Source: JALORV01 sp963766365 (GTDB lineage Bacteria; Pseudomonadota; Gammaproteobacteria; Burkholderiales; Burkholderiaceae_F). Taken from it: a stretch of DNA of 64,000 nt. Where the stretch lies: contig CAVXZK010000003.1 in assembly GCA_963766365.1 (NCBI GenBank), forward strand, positions 62,001 through 126,000. The letters run 5' to 3'. Within the stretch, counting starts at the first letter, position 1. Each line of letters begins with the position of its first letter. Positions 16,675-25,537 of the stretch are shown here, piece after piece. The notes beneath the pieces are model-generated. The model was given only the letters and a program-made list of their open reading frames with translations, was not told where the DNA came from and did not search any database. Both the position numbers and the translations under genes were made by a program.

Positions 16675-17465
16675 GAGAATCCGAGCACGTCGAACATGTC
16701 GAACAGGCCGCGTTGCTTGTCGGCGAGGAAGCGGGCGGCGCGCAGGCTGCCGTTGGCGTACGACTGTCGGCTGCCCGAGCGATGCGTGATCTCGATGCGC
16801 TCGCCGGCACCGGCGAACATGACGGTATGGTCGCCGACGATGTCGCCGCCGCGGATGGTCGCGAAGCCGATCGACCCGGCGCGCCGTTCGCCGGTATGGC
16901 CTTCGCGTGCGTAGACCGCCAGTTCCGCCAGCGGTCGGCCAAGCGCGCCGGCCACCATCTCTCCCATCTTCAGCGCCGTGCCCGACGGCGCGTCGACCTT
17001 GTGGCGGTGATGCGGCCTCGATGATCTCGATGTCGTAGCCGTCATTGAGCATGCGGGTCGCGGTCTCGACCAGCTTGAAGGTGACGTTGACGCCGACGCT
17101 CATGTTCGGCGCAAAGACGATTGCGATTTCGTCGGCGGCTGCTCGAATCGCACTCTTGCCGGCAGCGTCGAAGCCGGTCGTGCCGATCACCATCTTCACT
17201 CCTGCCGCGACGCAGGCGTCGAGGTGGGCAGTGTCGCTTCGGGCCGCGTGAAATCGATCAGTACATCGCTGCCCGCCAGCGTCGCCAGGTCTGAGGCCAC
17301 GCGCACGCCGGTCGAGCGGCCGAGGGTCTCGGCGCAGTCGCGTCCAAGCACGGCACTGCCCGGGCGATCCAGCGCCGCCGCGAGCGTGAAATCGTGCTGC
17401 GCGAGGGTGGCCTCGATCAGCATCTGGCCCATGCGACCGGAGGCGCCGGCAATTGCGACTTTCAT
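16671..17465 (-). pseudogene. dapB: 4-hydroxy-tetrahydrodipicolinate reductase with two compensating frameshifts
   Basis: DapB reduces the dihydrodipicolinate precursor in lysine and meso-diaminopimelate synthesis. The N-terminal part (MKVAIAGASGRMGQMLIEA) is intact down to FTRPEATL, then one base seems missing at 17226-17231. The middle part (MVIGTTGFDAAGKSAIRAAA and the NADPH-site region) is in another frame. One extra base at about 17012-17016 returns to the first frame for HHRHKVDAPSGTALKMGE to the end. Corrected length is about 264 aa, normal for DapB, and catalytic HHRHK is present. About 215 bases are out of frame. The gene is normally essential, so sequence error is as likely as true loss. 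Confidence 0.9.
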
Positions 17466-17503
17466 GGATGAGGGCGGGTGACGAGCTGTGGCGAGCGCAA
17501 TCG

Positions 17504-18035
17504 CTATTCAGGTGACTGGGTGCCTGGAATGGTCTGCGAGCCCGGGCCCGGCGTCGATACATCCGGCATCGGAATCGCGGGCTGCTGCGAAGGACGCGCC
17601 ACGCGCCGGGCGGTCGGGCCGAGGATCAGTGCGTCAGCTTCAGCGTCCGGGGGCATCGGGTCGGCCGTGAACTTCTCCAGCCGGTTATCCGCAAAGAGCA
17701 GCGTCAGGCGCCGGATCTGCACCTCACCGCGGCGCGGATTCAGGTAGATAGATGTAGTCGACCCGGTCTTTGCGGAACTCGTTGGTCAGCAGCGGGGTAC
17801 CCAGCATGAAGCGAACCTGGTCGCGCGTCATGCCGATGCGCAGCTGGTCGACCATTTCCTTGGTAATGATGTTGCCCTGGTGCACATCAGGCCGGTAGGG
17901 GCCCAGGAATGTCGGTGCCCACGACAGCGCCGATGACACGCCACCCTTGACGCTGGAATTGACGCTGTACATCGACTCGCAGGCGGCAAGCGCCAGCGTG
18001 AGGCTGCAGGGGATGATCAGGCGATGCAGGCGCAT
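17504..18035 (-). pseudogene. bamE: Outer-membrane assembly lipoprotein BamE with one frameshift
   Basis: BamE is an accessory lipoprotein of the BAM complex. The first frame codes the signal peptide and lipobox (LALAAC, Cys about residue 19) and the SmpA/OmlA domain with NIITKEMVDQLRIGMTRDQV and FMLGTPLLTNEF. At 17743-17750 one extra base breaks the frame within VDYIY; the next frame continues with IRRLTLLFADNRLEKF and a Pro-rich tail. Corrected length is about 176 aa. It is divergent from fur and next to dapB, the usual order. The frameshift lies within 750 bases of two in dapB. Confidence 0.87.
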
Positions 18036-18121
18036 CAGTACAGGGCGGCGCGACGTGGGTCGAAGGCGGAACCCGTATGATACTCAGAGGCGCCGCTGAA
18101 GAAGTGTGCCCAACTGCCGTC

Positions 18122-18577
18122 ATGCCCAATCGCACGTCAACGTCGAGCGACCTCAAGAACATCGGCCTCAAGGCCACGGTGCCGCGCCTGAAGGTGCTGG
18201 AGATCTTCCAGCGCAGCACGGCGCTGCACGGACTGCGCCACATGAGTGCTGAGGACGTCTACAAGGCACTCATCGCAGAGAATATCGATGTCGGTCTTGC
18301 CACCGTCTACCGCGTGCTGACGCAGTTCGAGCAGGCCGGGTTGCTGTCGCGCAACCACTTCGAGGCCGGGCGCGCGATGTTCGAGCTCAACGAGGGCTCG
18401 CATCACGACCACCTGGTGTGCCTGACCTGCGGCCGCGTCGAGGAATTCGTCGACAGCGAAATCGAGGCCCGGCAACATCAGGTCGCCGCCGAGCGCGGCT
18501 TCAAGCTGCAGGAACACGCGCTGTCCCTCTACGGCGAGTGCACCAAGCCCAACTGCGAATACCGGCGCAAGGAGTAG
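18122..18577 (+). CDS. fur: Ferric uptake regulator
   Basis: A 151-aa Fe(II)-responsive repressor. The winged-helix DNA-binding domain covers residues 1-85 (LKNIGLKATVPRLKVLEIFQ; the recognition helix lies in VGLATVYRVLTQFEQAGL). The C-terminal dimer and metal domain has HHDHLVCLTCGRVEEF and the second Cys pair in GECTKPNC. ATG at 18122 fits the family; an ATG at 18077 would add 15 unlikely residues. It is divergent from bamE with 86 bases between, as in many Betaproteobacteria, and ends flush against convergent ugpC. Confidence 0.95.
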   Translation: MPNRTSTSSDLKNIGLKATVPRLKVLEIFQRSTALHGLRHMSAEDVYKALIAENIDVGLATVYRVLTQFEQAGLLSRNHFEAGRAMFELNEGSHHDHLVCLTCGRVEEFVDSEIEARQHQVAAERGFKLQEHALSLYGECTKPNCEYRRKE

Positions 18578-19642
18578 TCAGGCGTCGATGCGCTGCCGAG
18601 TCGTGGCATCGAACCAGTGGACCGCCCTGGCAGTGAAGCCAAGGGTCAGCATCGAGCCCGGCGCCGGGTGGTCCTGCGGCCCGGTGCGCACGATGATGTC
18701 GTTACCGGCAACGATGCCGTGGATGAGATGCTCCGCACCCAGCACCTCGACGGTCTCGACGCGCATGTCGAGACCCCGACCGCCGGGCTGCATATGCTCC
18801 GGGCGAAGCCCCATCACCAGTTCACGTCCCGCCACTGCAGGGACGGCGTCCGGCAGCGTGATCTGCACGCCGTCCCTGGCAGTGAAGGTGCGGCCGTCCG
18901 CCGAGGTCCGGCCCTCGAACAGATTCATCGGCGGCGAGCCGATGAAGCTCGCGACGAAAGTCGTTGCCGGCCGCGAGTAGACGTCGTCCGGCGTGCCGAC
19001 CTGCTCGGCCCGGCCCGCATTCATCACGATCATCCGCTGCGCCAGCGTCATTGCCTCGACCTGGTCGTGCGTGACGTACAGGCTGGTGGTCCGCAGCCGG
19101 CGGTGAAGCTTCTGGATCTCGAGCCGGGTCTGCACGCGCAGCTTGGCATCGAGGTTCGACAGCGGCTCGTCGAACAGGAACGCCGCGGGCTCGCGCACGA
19201 TCGCGCGTCCCATCGCCACGCGCTGGCGCTGTCCGCCTGACAGCTGCCGCGGTTTGCGCGCCAGCAGCCCGTCGAGTTCGAGGATCGTGGCTGCCTCGTT
19301 GACGCGCCGGTCGATGTCCGCCTTCGCCAGCTTGCGGATCTTCAGGCCGTAAGCCATGTTCTCGTACACGCTCATGTGCGGGTAGAGCGCGTAATTCTGG
19401 AACACCATCGCGCAGTCGCGATCCTTGGGCTCGAGATCGTTGACGACGCGGTCGCCGATCCTGATCGTGCCCGATGAGATCTCTTCCAGGCCTGCGACCA
19501 TGCGCAGCAGCGTCGACTTGCCGCAGCCCGAAGGGCCGACCAGTACGACGAACTCGCCGTTGGCCACGGTCAGGGTGATGCCGTGCACGACCTGGTTCGT
19601 GCCGTAGGTCTTGCGCACATCCTGGAATTCGATCGACGCCAT
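18578..19642 (-). CDS. ugpC: sn-Glycerol-3-phosphate ABC transporter ATPase
   Basis: A 354-aa MalK/UgpC-type ATPase. Walker A is GPSGCGKST (residues 37-45), the signature is LSGGQRQRV, Walker B is AAFLFDEP and the switch His is in YVTHDQVEAMTLAQR. After residue 240 there is a TOBE regulatory domain. It powers UgpA-UgpE and follows ugpE after 11 bases as the last gene of ugpBAEC. MalK-type ATPases are exchangeable between sugar systems, so the specific name relies on UgpB. Confidence 0.9.
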   Translation of the reverse strand: MASIEFQDVRKTYGTNQVVHGITLTVANGEFVVLVGPSGCGKSTLLRMVAGLEEISSGTIRIGDRVVNDLEPKDRDCAMVFQNYALYPHMSVYENMAYGLKIRKLAKADIDRRVNEAATILELDGLLARKPRQLSGGQRQRVAMGRAIVREPAAFLFDEPLSNLDAKLRVQTRLEIQKLHRRLRTTSLYVTHDQVEAMTLAQRMIVMNAGRAEQVGTPDDVYSRPATTFVASFIGSPPMNLFEGRTSADGRTFTARDGVQITLPDAVPAVAGRELVMGLRPEHMQPGGRGLDMRVETVEVLGAEHLIHGIVAGNDIIVRTGPQDHPAPGSMLTLGFTARAVHWFDATTRQRIDA

Positions 19643-19653
19643 TGTTCGTTCTT

Positions 19654-20502
19654 CTACTTTTCGGTCTCGACCAGACCCTTGATGAACCAGCGCTGCATCA
19701 GCAGCACGACTATCGCCGGCGGGATCATCGCCAGGATCGCTGTGGCCATGATGAGGTTCCACTCGTTGGCCGCATCGCCGCCGCCGATCATGCGCTTGAT
19801 GCCGATGACGATCGGGTACATGTCCTCGCTGGTGGTGATCAGCAGCGGCCACAGGTACTGGTTCCAGCCGTAGATGAACTGGATGACGAACATCGCCGCG
19901 ATATTGGTGACCGACAGGGGCACGAGAATCGTGAAGAAGAAGCGCATCGGGCCGGCGCCGTCGATGCGTGCCGCCTCCGCCAGTTCATCCGGCACGGTCA
20001 TGAAGAACTGCCGAAACAGGAACGTGGCGGTGGCCGAGGCGATCAACGGCATGATCAGCCCCGGGAACGTATTGAGCAGTCCGAGATCGGACATCACCTC
20101 GTAGGTCGGCGTGATGCGCACCTCGACCGGAAGCATCAGCGTGATGAAGATCATCCAGAAGAAGAAGTACTTCAGCGGAAAGCGGAAGTACACGATTGCG
20201 AACGCCGACAGCAGCGAGATGATGATCTTGCCGACCGCGATGCCGACCGCCATCGTCAGGCTGACCAGCATCATGCGGCCGACGGGAGCCCGGGAGCCGA
20301 TGTCCCCGCCTTCGAAAAGTACCTTGCGGTAGTTGTCGATCAGCAGGTCACCGGGGATCAGCGACATCGGCGCTGCCTCGACTGCCTCGGCCGTGTGTGT
20401 CGACGCGATGAGGGCCAGGTACACGGGGAAGGCAATGACGACGATCCCCGCGATGACAACCGCGTAGGACAGCACATCAAGCCAGCGGCGCTTTTCGACC
20501 AT
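19654..20502 (-). CDS. ugpE: sn-Glycerol-3-phosphate ABC transporter permease UgpE
   Basis: A 282-aa binding-protein-dependent permease with six transmembrane segments. The EAA loop (DELAEAARIDGAGPMRFFFT, about residues 190-209) contacts the ATPase, and length and order match UgpE. Its ATG overlaps the stop of ugpA by one base, so both are translationally coupled. Confidence 0.91.
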   Translation of the reverse strand: MVEKRRWLDVLSYAVVIAGIVVIAFPVYLALIASTHTAEAVEAAPMSLIPGDLLIDNYRKVLFEGGDIGSRAPVGRMMLVSLTMAVGIAVGKIIISLLSAFAIVYFRFPLKYFFFWMIFITLMLPVEVRITPTYEVMSDLGLLNTFPGLIMPLIASATATFLFRQFFMTVPDELAEAARIDGAGPMRFFFTILVPLSVTNIAAMFVIQFIYGWNQYLWPLLITTSEDMYPIVIGIKRMIGGGDAANEWNLIMATAILAMIPPAIVVLLMQRWFIKGLVETEK

Positions 20503-21383
20503 CAGTAGTTCACTTTCCGCTCGATGAAGCGGAACTGCAGTACGGTGAGCGCGATGACGATCGTCATCAGGATGACCGACTGCGCGGCTGAACCGCCGAA
20601 GTCCAGCCCCTTGAAGCCGTCGTGGTAGACCTTGTACACGAGGATCGAGGTTTCCTGCCCCGGTCCGCCCTGGGTCACGGCATCGACGATCGCGAACGTG
20701 TCAAAGAACGCGTAGACGATGTTGACGACCAGCAGAAAGAAGGTGGTTGGCGACAACAGCGGGAAGACGATGCTCCAGAAGCGCCGCCATGGGCCGGCGC
20801 CATCGATCGCCGCCGCCTCGATCAGCGACTTCGGGATCGCCTGCAGGCCGGCGAGGAAAAAGACGAAGTTGTAGCTGATCTGTTTCCAGACCGCGGCCAT
20901 CACGAGCAGCGACAGCGCCTGTCGGCCATTCAGAAGGAAATCCCAGTGCACTCCGGCGCGGTTGAGCCAGTGCGCAACCACGCCGAGTGTTGGGTTGAAC
21001 ATGAAGAGCCACAGTACGCCGGCAATCGCCGGCGCCACCGCATACGGCCAGATCAGCAGCGTCTTGATCGTCGTCGCGCCGCGCAGCAGCCGGTCGGCGA
21101 AGACCGCCAGAAGCAGCGCTATGCCGAGGCCAAATCCGGCGACCAGTAGCGAGAAAACGGCTGTGACGCGAAACGAGGCGATGTAGCCGGGATCGTTGAA
21201 GAGAACGCGAAAGTTTTCGAGGCCTACGAACTCGACGTTGGAACCGAAGGCGTCCTGTATCAGGACGCTCTGGTAGAGCGCCTGCCCGGCGGGCCAGAAG
21301 AAGAAGATGATCGTGATCGCGAGCTGGGGTGCTACCAGCGCGTAGGGCAGCCAGCGGCTGCGGAAGAAGGCGCGCTTTTCCAA
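20502..21383 (-). CDS. ugpA: sn-Glycerol-3-phosphate ABC transporter permease UgpA
   Basis: A 293-aa permease with six transmembrane segments and the EAA loop IPKSLIEAAAIDGAGPWRRF. The N-terminus MEKRAFFRSRWLPYALVAPQ fits UgpA, but the start codon is TTG with no evident ribosome-binding site, so the true start is uncertain. A GC-rich hairpin lies between ugpB and this gene, which may lower its expression relative to the binding protein. Confidence 0.9.
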   Translation of the reverse strand: MEKRAFFRSRWLPYALVAPQLAITIIFFFWPAGQALYQSVLIQDAFGSNVEFVGLENFRVLFNDPGYIASFRVTAVFSLLVAGFGLGIALLLAVFADRLLRGATTIKTLLIWPYAVAPAIAGVLWLFMFNPTLGVVAHWLNRAGVHWDFLLNGRQALSLLVMAAVWKQISYNFVFFLAGLQAIPKSLIEAAAIDGAGPWRRFWSIVFPLLSPTTFFLLVVNIVYAFFDTFAIVDAVTQGGPGQETSILVYKVYHDGFKGLDFGGSAAQSVILMTIVIALTVLQFRFIERKVNY

Positions 21384-21407
21384 GTGCGCAATTCGAGCGG
21401 TACGCTG

Positions 21408-21431
21408 GGCCGGCCGCGGACGCGGCCGGCC
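21408..21431 (-). repeat. Intercistronic hairpin between ugpB and ugpA
   Basis: GGCCGGCCGCG and its exact complement CGCGGCCGGCC are separated by two bases, forming an 11-bp GC-only inverted repeat. It lies seven bases after the ugpB stop codon and 24 bases before the ugpA start. No T-tract follows, so it is more likely a partial terminator or an mRNA-stabilising hairpin than a full stop. Confidence 0.65.
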
Positions 21432-21438
21432 GCACGGC

Positions 21439-22752
21439 CTACTTGCTTGTCTTCTCGAAGCGCTCCAGTTGCTCGTTACCGCGCTTGATCATGTCGGCCA
21501 GTGCCTGCTGCACGGTCTTCTTGCCCGACCAGATGTTTTCCATCTCCTCGTCGTTGATCGTGCGGATCTGCACGAAATTGCCGAGGCGGATGCCGCGCGA
21601 CTTGTCGGTCGTCTTCACGATCATCTGCTGCACCGGGACGTCGGTGCCCGGGTTCTTGTCATAGAAGCCCGACTTCCTGGTCAGATCGTAGGCCGCCATG
21701 GTGATCGGCAGGTAGCCGGTCTGCTGGTGGCTCTTAGCCTGGATCTCCGGCCTTGAAAGGTAATTGAAGAAGTCCGCAACGCACTTGTACTCGTTCGGCT
21801 TCTTGCCCGACATGACCCACAGGCTGGCGCCGCCGATCACGGTGTTTTGCGGCGCGCCGGCAACGTCCGGGTAATAGGGCAGGGTCGACATGCCGAACTC
21901 GAACTTGGCATTCTTCTTGATGTTGCCGTAGGCCGACGACGATGCCGTGCTCATGATGCATTCGCCGGAGTAGAACGGCGCGTCGCCCGCATTGCCGCGG
22001 CCTTTGTAGACGAACAGGCCCTGCTTGGCCATGTTGGCGAGGTTCTCGATGTGGCGCACGTGCAGCGGCGTGTTGAATGCCAGGCGCGACGAAGTGCCGC
22101 CAAAGCCGTTGTTCCTGGTCGCGAACTCGGTGTTGTGCCAGGTGGAGAAACTCTCGAGCTGGGTCCAGCTCTGCCAGCTCGTGGTGAATGGGCACTTTTC
22201 ACCGCTGGCCTTCAGCTTCGCGGCCGCCAGTGCGACCTCGGGCCAGGTCTTTGGCGGCTTGTTGGGGTCCAGGCCGGCTTTCCTGAAGGCGTCCTTGTTG
22301 TAATAGAAGACCGTCGTCGAGCTGTTCAGCGGGTAGGACATCATTTGCCCATTGGGCGCGGTGTAATAGCCGGTCACCGCAGGCACGTACACCTTGGGGT
22401 CGAACTTGTATCCGGCCTTGTCCATCACTTCTCCGACCGGGACGATCGCTCCTTTGGAGCCCATCATCGTCGCGGTGCCGACTTCGAAGACCTGCAGGAT
22501 ATGAGGCGCATTGCCGGCTCGGAACGCGGCAATCGCTGCGGTCATCGAGACGTCGTAGGCGCCCTTGTAGGTGGTCGTGACCTTGCACTGCTGCTGGCTG
22601 GCATTGAAGCCGCCCGCCAGCCCGTTGACCCAGTCCCCGAGAGCGCCAGGCATCGAGTGCCACCAGTGCACTTCGGTCTGGGCCAGCGCGCCGGTTGCAC
22701 CGAGCGCGAGCACGGCAGCCGTTGCACTCTTCGCGAAAGTCTTGCGGAACAT
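21439..22752 (-). CDS. ugpB: sn-Glycerol-3-phosphate ABC transporter substrate-binding protein
   Basis: A 437-aa periplasmic binding protein with a signal peptide cut after ALAQ (about residue 25). The mature N-terminus TEVHWWHSMPGALGDWVNGL and the segment SYPLNSSTTVFYYNKDAFRKAGLDP are typical of UgpB. GGAGGAGA just before ATG gives a strong translation start. It is the first gene of ugpBAEC, which imports glycerol-3-phosphate and glycerophosphodiesters as carbon and phosphate source. Its promoter must lie in the 94 bases shared with divergent ubiA. No Pho box could be assigned by eye. Confidence 0.92.
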   Translation of the reverse strand: MFRKTFAKSATAAVLALGATGALAQTEVHWWHSMPGALGDWVNGLAGGFNASQQQCKVTTTYKGAYDVSMTAAIAAFRAGNAPHILQVFEVGTATMMGSKGAIVPVGEVMDKAGYKFDPKVYVPAVTGYYTAPNGQMMSYPLNSSTTVFYYNKDAFRKAGLDPNKPPKTWPEVALAAAKLKASGEKCPFTTSWQSWTQLESFSTWHNTEFATRNNGFGGTSSRLAFNTPLHVRHIENLANMAKQGLFVYKGRGNAGDAPFYSGECIMSTASSSAYGNIKKNAKFEFGMSTLPYYPDVAGAPQNTVIGGASLWVMSGKKPNEYKCVADFFNYLSRPEIQAKSHQQTGYLPITMAAYDLTRKSGFYDKNPGTDVPVQQMIVKTTDKSRGIRLGNFVQIRTINDEEMENIWSGKKTVQQALADMIKRGNEQLERFEKTSK

Positions 22753-22846
22753 GGGTCTCCTCCGTTAGTTGAACTCTGGCTAAACAACGAGTCGCGACTG
22801 TTACGATAGCCCGCCTGTGGTTCCCGGGCAAAGTGCGCCTACGCCG

Positions 22847-23707
22847 ATGCTCTCCGCCGGTCGTCTCCCGCTTTACGCCAGCCTGGTCCGCCTGGACAAG
22901 CCGGTCGGCACACTGTTGCTGCTGTGGCCCACCCTCACTGCGCTCTGGATTGCGTCGGACGGGGTGCCGAGCGCACTGCTGGTCGCGGTGTTCGTGCTCG
23001 GCACGTTCCTGATGCGCTCGGCTGGCTGCGCCATCAATGATGCGGCCGACTTCCGCTTCGACGGCTATGTGAAGCGCACCGCCAATCGCGTGGTTGCCCG
23101 CGGCGACGTGAGTCCGCTGGAGGCGGTGGCGGTGGCCGCCGCACTTTGCGCGCTCGCGGCCCTGTTGCTGCTATTCCTGAACGAGGCGGCGATGCGCCTG
23201 GCTCTCATCGCCGCGGCCGTCGCCGGCACGTATCCGCTGGCGAAGCGATTCTTCCCGATACCGCAGCTGTATCTGGGCGTGGCGTTTTCCTTCGGCATCC
23301 CGATGGCCTTTGCCGCCGTGCTCGGAGAGGTGCCGCGGCTCGGCTGGCTGTTCTTCGCCGCGAACATGTTCTGGGTCGTCGCCTATGACACCGAGTACGC
23401 CATGGTGGACCGGGACGACGACCTGAAGCTGGGCATCCGCTCGTCGGCCGTTTTCTTCGGTCGCTGGGATGTAGCAGCCGTGATGGCGTGTTACGGCGGC
23501 TTCTTCTCGCTGATGCTGCTGGTCGGTTATGGTATCAATGCGAGCTGGCCGTACTACGCGGGCTGGTCCTTCGGCGTCCTGTGTGCGCTCTACCATCATG
23601 CGCTGATCCGCGCACGCACCCGCGAAGGCTGCTTCGCCGCGTTCCGCCACAACAACTGGGTCGGCCTGGCGTTGTTCGCCGGCACCCTAGCGCACTACAT
23701 GAAATGA
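22847..23707 (+). CDS. ubiA: 4-Hydroxybenzoate octaprenyltransferase
   Basis: Prenylates 4-hydroxybenzoate in ubiquinone synthesis at the inner membrane. The 286-aa polytopic protein begins LPLYASLVRLDKPVGTLLLLWPT. It has both aspartate-rich motifs, NDAADFRFDG (about residues 64-73) and YDTEYAMVDRDDDLK (about 183-197), that bind the Mg-prenyl diphosphate. ATG at 22847 fits the family; a GTG at 22817 would add ten residues, and neither has a clear ribosome-binding site. A small hairpin without a T-tract (23708-23727) follows the stop codon. Confidence 0.94.
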   Translation: MLSAGRLPLYASLVRLDKPVGTLLLLWPTLTALWIASDGVPSALLVAVFVLGTFLMRSAGCAINDAADFRFDGYVKRTANRVVARGDVSPLEAVAVAAALCALAALLLLFLNEAAMRLALIAAAVAGTYPLAKRFFPIPQLYLGVAFSFGIPMAFAAVLGEVPRLGWLFFAANMFWVVAYDTEYAMVDRDDDLKLGIRSSAVFFGRWDVAAVMACYGGFFSLMLLVGYGINASWPYYAGWSFGVLCALYHHALIRARTREGCFAAFRHNNWVGLALFAGTLAHYMK

Positions 23708-23727
23708 GTCGCGCGACGCAGCGCGAC
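23708..23727. other. Hairpin after ubiA
   Basis: GTCGCGC and GCGCGAC form a perfect 7-bp stem with a 6-base loop directly at the end of ubiA, in the 133-base gap before convergent proC. There is no T-tract, so termination there would need Rho; function is unproven. Confidence 0.4.
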
Positions 23728-23840
23728 GGCGGCGAGCCGACATCTTGCACGCGCTGGCCGTGTATCGACGCAGCCACGTTTCGTTTCACTCGCCAACGAC
23801 GCGCGGGAGCTGATCGGACTGGCGTCGCCTGGTTTCGGTA

Positions 23841-24674
23841 TCAGCGCGTGCGCTGTTCGTCGCCACCGTCCGCATCAAACTCCTGTCCCATTTCGGCCGC
23901 ACGGTCGCGAGCAGCACGTACGGCTGCGACGATGCGACGCCGCACATCGTCGCGCTCGAATCGGGCCAGCGCGGCCGCTGTCGTGCCGCCTTTCGAGGTG
24001 ACCCGCTCGCGCAGTACGGCGATGGGCTGGTCCGACTGTTGCGCAAGGCGGGCGGCGCCGACGAAGGTCTCCACGGCGAGCTTGCGGGCCTGCTCGGCGT
24101 TGAATCCCATTTCGTGGGCGGCTTCCTGCAGCGCCTCCATGAAATAGAACACGTATGCGGGCCCGCTGCCGGACACAGCGGTGACCGGGTCGAGCAAGGA
24201 TTCATCCTCCAGCCACAGTACCTCGCCGACTGACCGCAGGATGCGATCGGCCTTGTCGTGCTGGCTCTTCGATACGTCGGGCAATGCGACAGCCCCGGTG
24301 ATGCCGGCGCGAATCAGCGCCGGGGTGTTCGGCATCGCGCGAACGACGCGCTGATGGCCGAGCCAGCGGGCCAGCGTGCGGCCCTGCACCCCGGCCACGA
24401 TCGAAACCACTACCGGGTCGCCCAGGTACGGAACGACGCCGGCCACCGCCTCGCGCGCCTGCTGCGGCTTGATCGCCAGAACGACCACCTCGGCGTCGCG
24501 CAGCCAGTCGCCGGGATGCTCATGCGCGGTCACGCCAAAGTCGCGGACCAGGTCGTCGCCCTTGGTCGTGTCGGGGTCGAGCACGTGCATCGCTGCCGTC
24601 ACCATGCCCCCGGCACGCATGCCGCCGAGCATTGCGTGCGCCATGTTGCCGCCACCGATGAATGCCACCTTCAC
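23841..24674 (-). CDS. proC: Pyrroline-5-carboxylate reductase
   Basis: Reduces pyrroline-5-carboxylate to proline, the last step of proline synthesis. The 277-aa protein has the Rossmann motif AFIGGGNMAHAMLGGM at the N-terminus, VRAMPNTPALI in the middle and the family signature VSGSGPAYVFYFMEAL (about residues 166-181), then TSKGGTTAAAL. Its start overlaps the yggS stop by four bases (ATGA), a common pairing of these genes. proA of the same pathway lies at 35.7 kb. Confidence 0.95.
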   Translation of the reverse strand: MKVAFIGGGNMAHAMLGGMRAGGMVTAAMHVLDPDTTKGDDLVRDFGVTAHEHPGDWLRDAEVVVLAIKPQQAREAVAGVVPYLGDPVVVSIVAGVQGRTLARWLGHQRVVRAMPNTPALIRAGITGAVALPDVSKSQHDKADRILRSVGEVLWLEDESLLDPVTAVSGSGPAYVFYFMEALQEAAHEMGFNAEQARKLAVETFVGAARLAQQSDQPIAVLRERVTSKGGTTAAALARFERDDVRRRIVAAVRAARDRAAEMGQEFDADGGDEQRTR

Positions 24675-25390
24675 GCTGCCTTCCTTTCCCGTTCACCGAA
24701 GATCGCAGTGCCGACACGCACCATAGTCGAACCGGCGGCCACCGCGGCCTCGAGGTCGGCCGACATGCCCATCGAAAGGGTGTCGCAGCCGGGGTAGTCC
24801 CGGCGGAGTGCCTCAAACAGCTGCTTCATGCGCAGCAGGGGTTCGACCTGCCGACCGGGTTCGTTTTCCGGTTCCGGGATCGCCATCAGACCACGCAGCT
24901 GCAAACGCGGCAGCGCCGCCACCCCCCGTGCCAGCACCTGGATCTCGGCGGGCGAGACTCCGTTCTTGGTCGCCTCCCCGCTGACATTCACCTGCAGCAG
25001 CACATTGAGCAGCGTCCGTTCGGCCGGCCGCTGCTGCGACAGGCGTTCCGCGATCTTCAGGCGGTCGACCGACTGCACCCAGTCGAAGTGCTCGGCGATC
25101 CATCGCGTCTTGTTGCTCTGGATCGGGCCGATGAAATGCCACGTCGGCGCTGTGACGGGAGCCAGGTCCCGGACCCGGGCGATCTTCTCGACCGCTTCCT
25201 GGACGTAGTTCTCGCCAAAGTCGGTCTGGCCGCAGGCCAGCGCGGTGGCGACGGCTTCCGCCGGGAACGCTTTGCTGACCGCGACCAGCGTGATCGTGTC
25301 TGGAGCACGTCCGGCGCCTCGCGCAGCCTTGGTAATGCGCTCGTGAACCCCCTGCAAATTGGCTTGCAAGGTTTCTCGCAACCTGGACAT
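24671..25390 (-). CDS. YggS/PLPBP family pyridoxal phosphate-binding protein
   Basis: A 239-aa TIM-barrel protein that carries pyridoxal 5'-phosphate on the lysine in LVAVSKAFP (about residue 36) and helps to keep free PLP balanced. Other family segments are FGENYVQEA, WHFIGPIQSNKTRW and DTLSMGMSADLEAAV. ATG at 25390 (MSRLRETL) is preferred to TTG at 25402. It is coupled to proC and divergent from pilT, an arrangement common in Proteobacteria. Confidence 0.93.
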   Translation of the reverse strand: MSRLRETLQANLQGVHERITKAARGAGRAPDTITLVAVSKAFPAEAVATALACGQTDFGENYVQEAVEKIARVRDLAPVTAPTWHFIGPIQSNKTRWIAEHFDWVQSVDRLKIAERLSQQRPAERTLLNVLLQVNVSGEATKNGVSPAEIQVLARGVAALPRLQLRGLMAIPEPENEPGRQVEPLLRMKQLFEALRRDYPGCDTLSMGMSADLEAAVAAGSTMVRVGTAIFGERERKAA

Positions 25391-25537
25391 AATCGATCGC
25401 AAAGCCGCTAGAGACTTATTTTTTCTGGCTTTTTTGCTGTTCCGCCGGCGCTGGCGAGGCCTACGCTAGCCCCTTTGAAAGCCCGTGCCCACTTCGGGAC
25501 GGGCCGACGACTCGCCCTGGAGCACCCGCGTTCCGCC

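Noticed and set aside
15988..17562. A 524-codon open frame that would join a DapB fragment to ExbB
   Set aside because: The frame is open only because the frameshifted middle part of dapB happens to share the frame of exbB. ExbB has its own ATG at 16674 and family-normal length.
25403..25537. A sigma-54 promoter before pilT, suggested by TGGC...TTGC
   Set aside because: The GG and GC pairs are only seven bases apart, not the ten needed for -24/-12 promoters; the T-runs create the resemblance.
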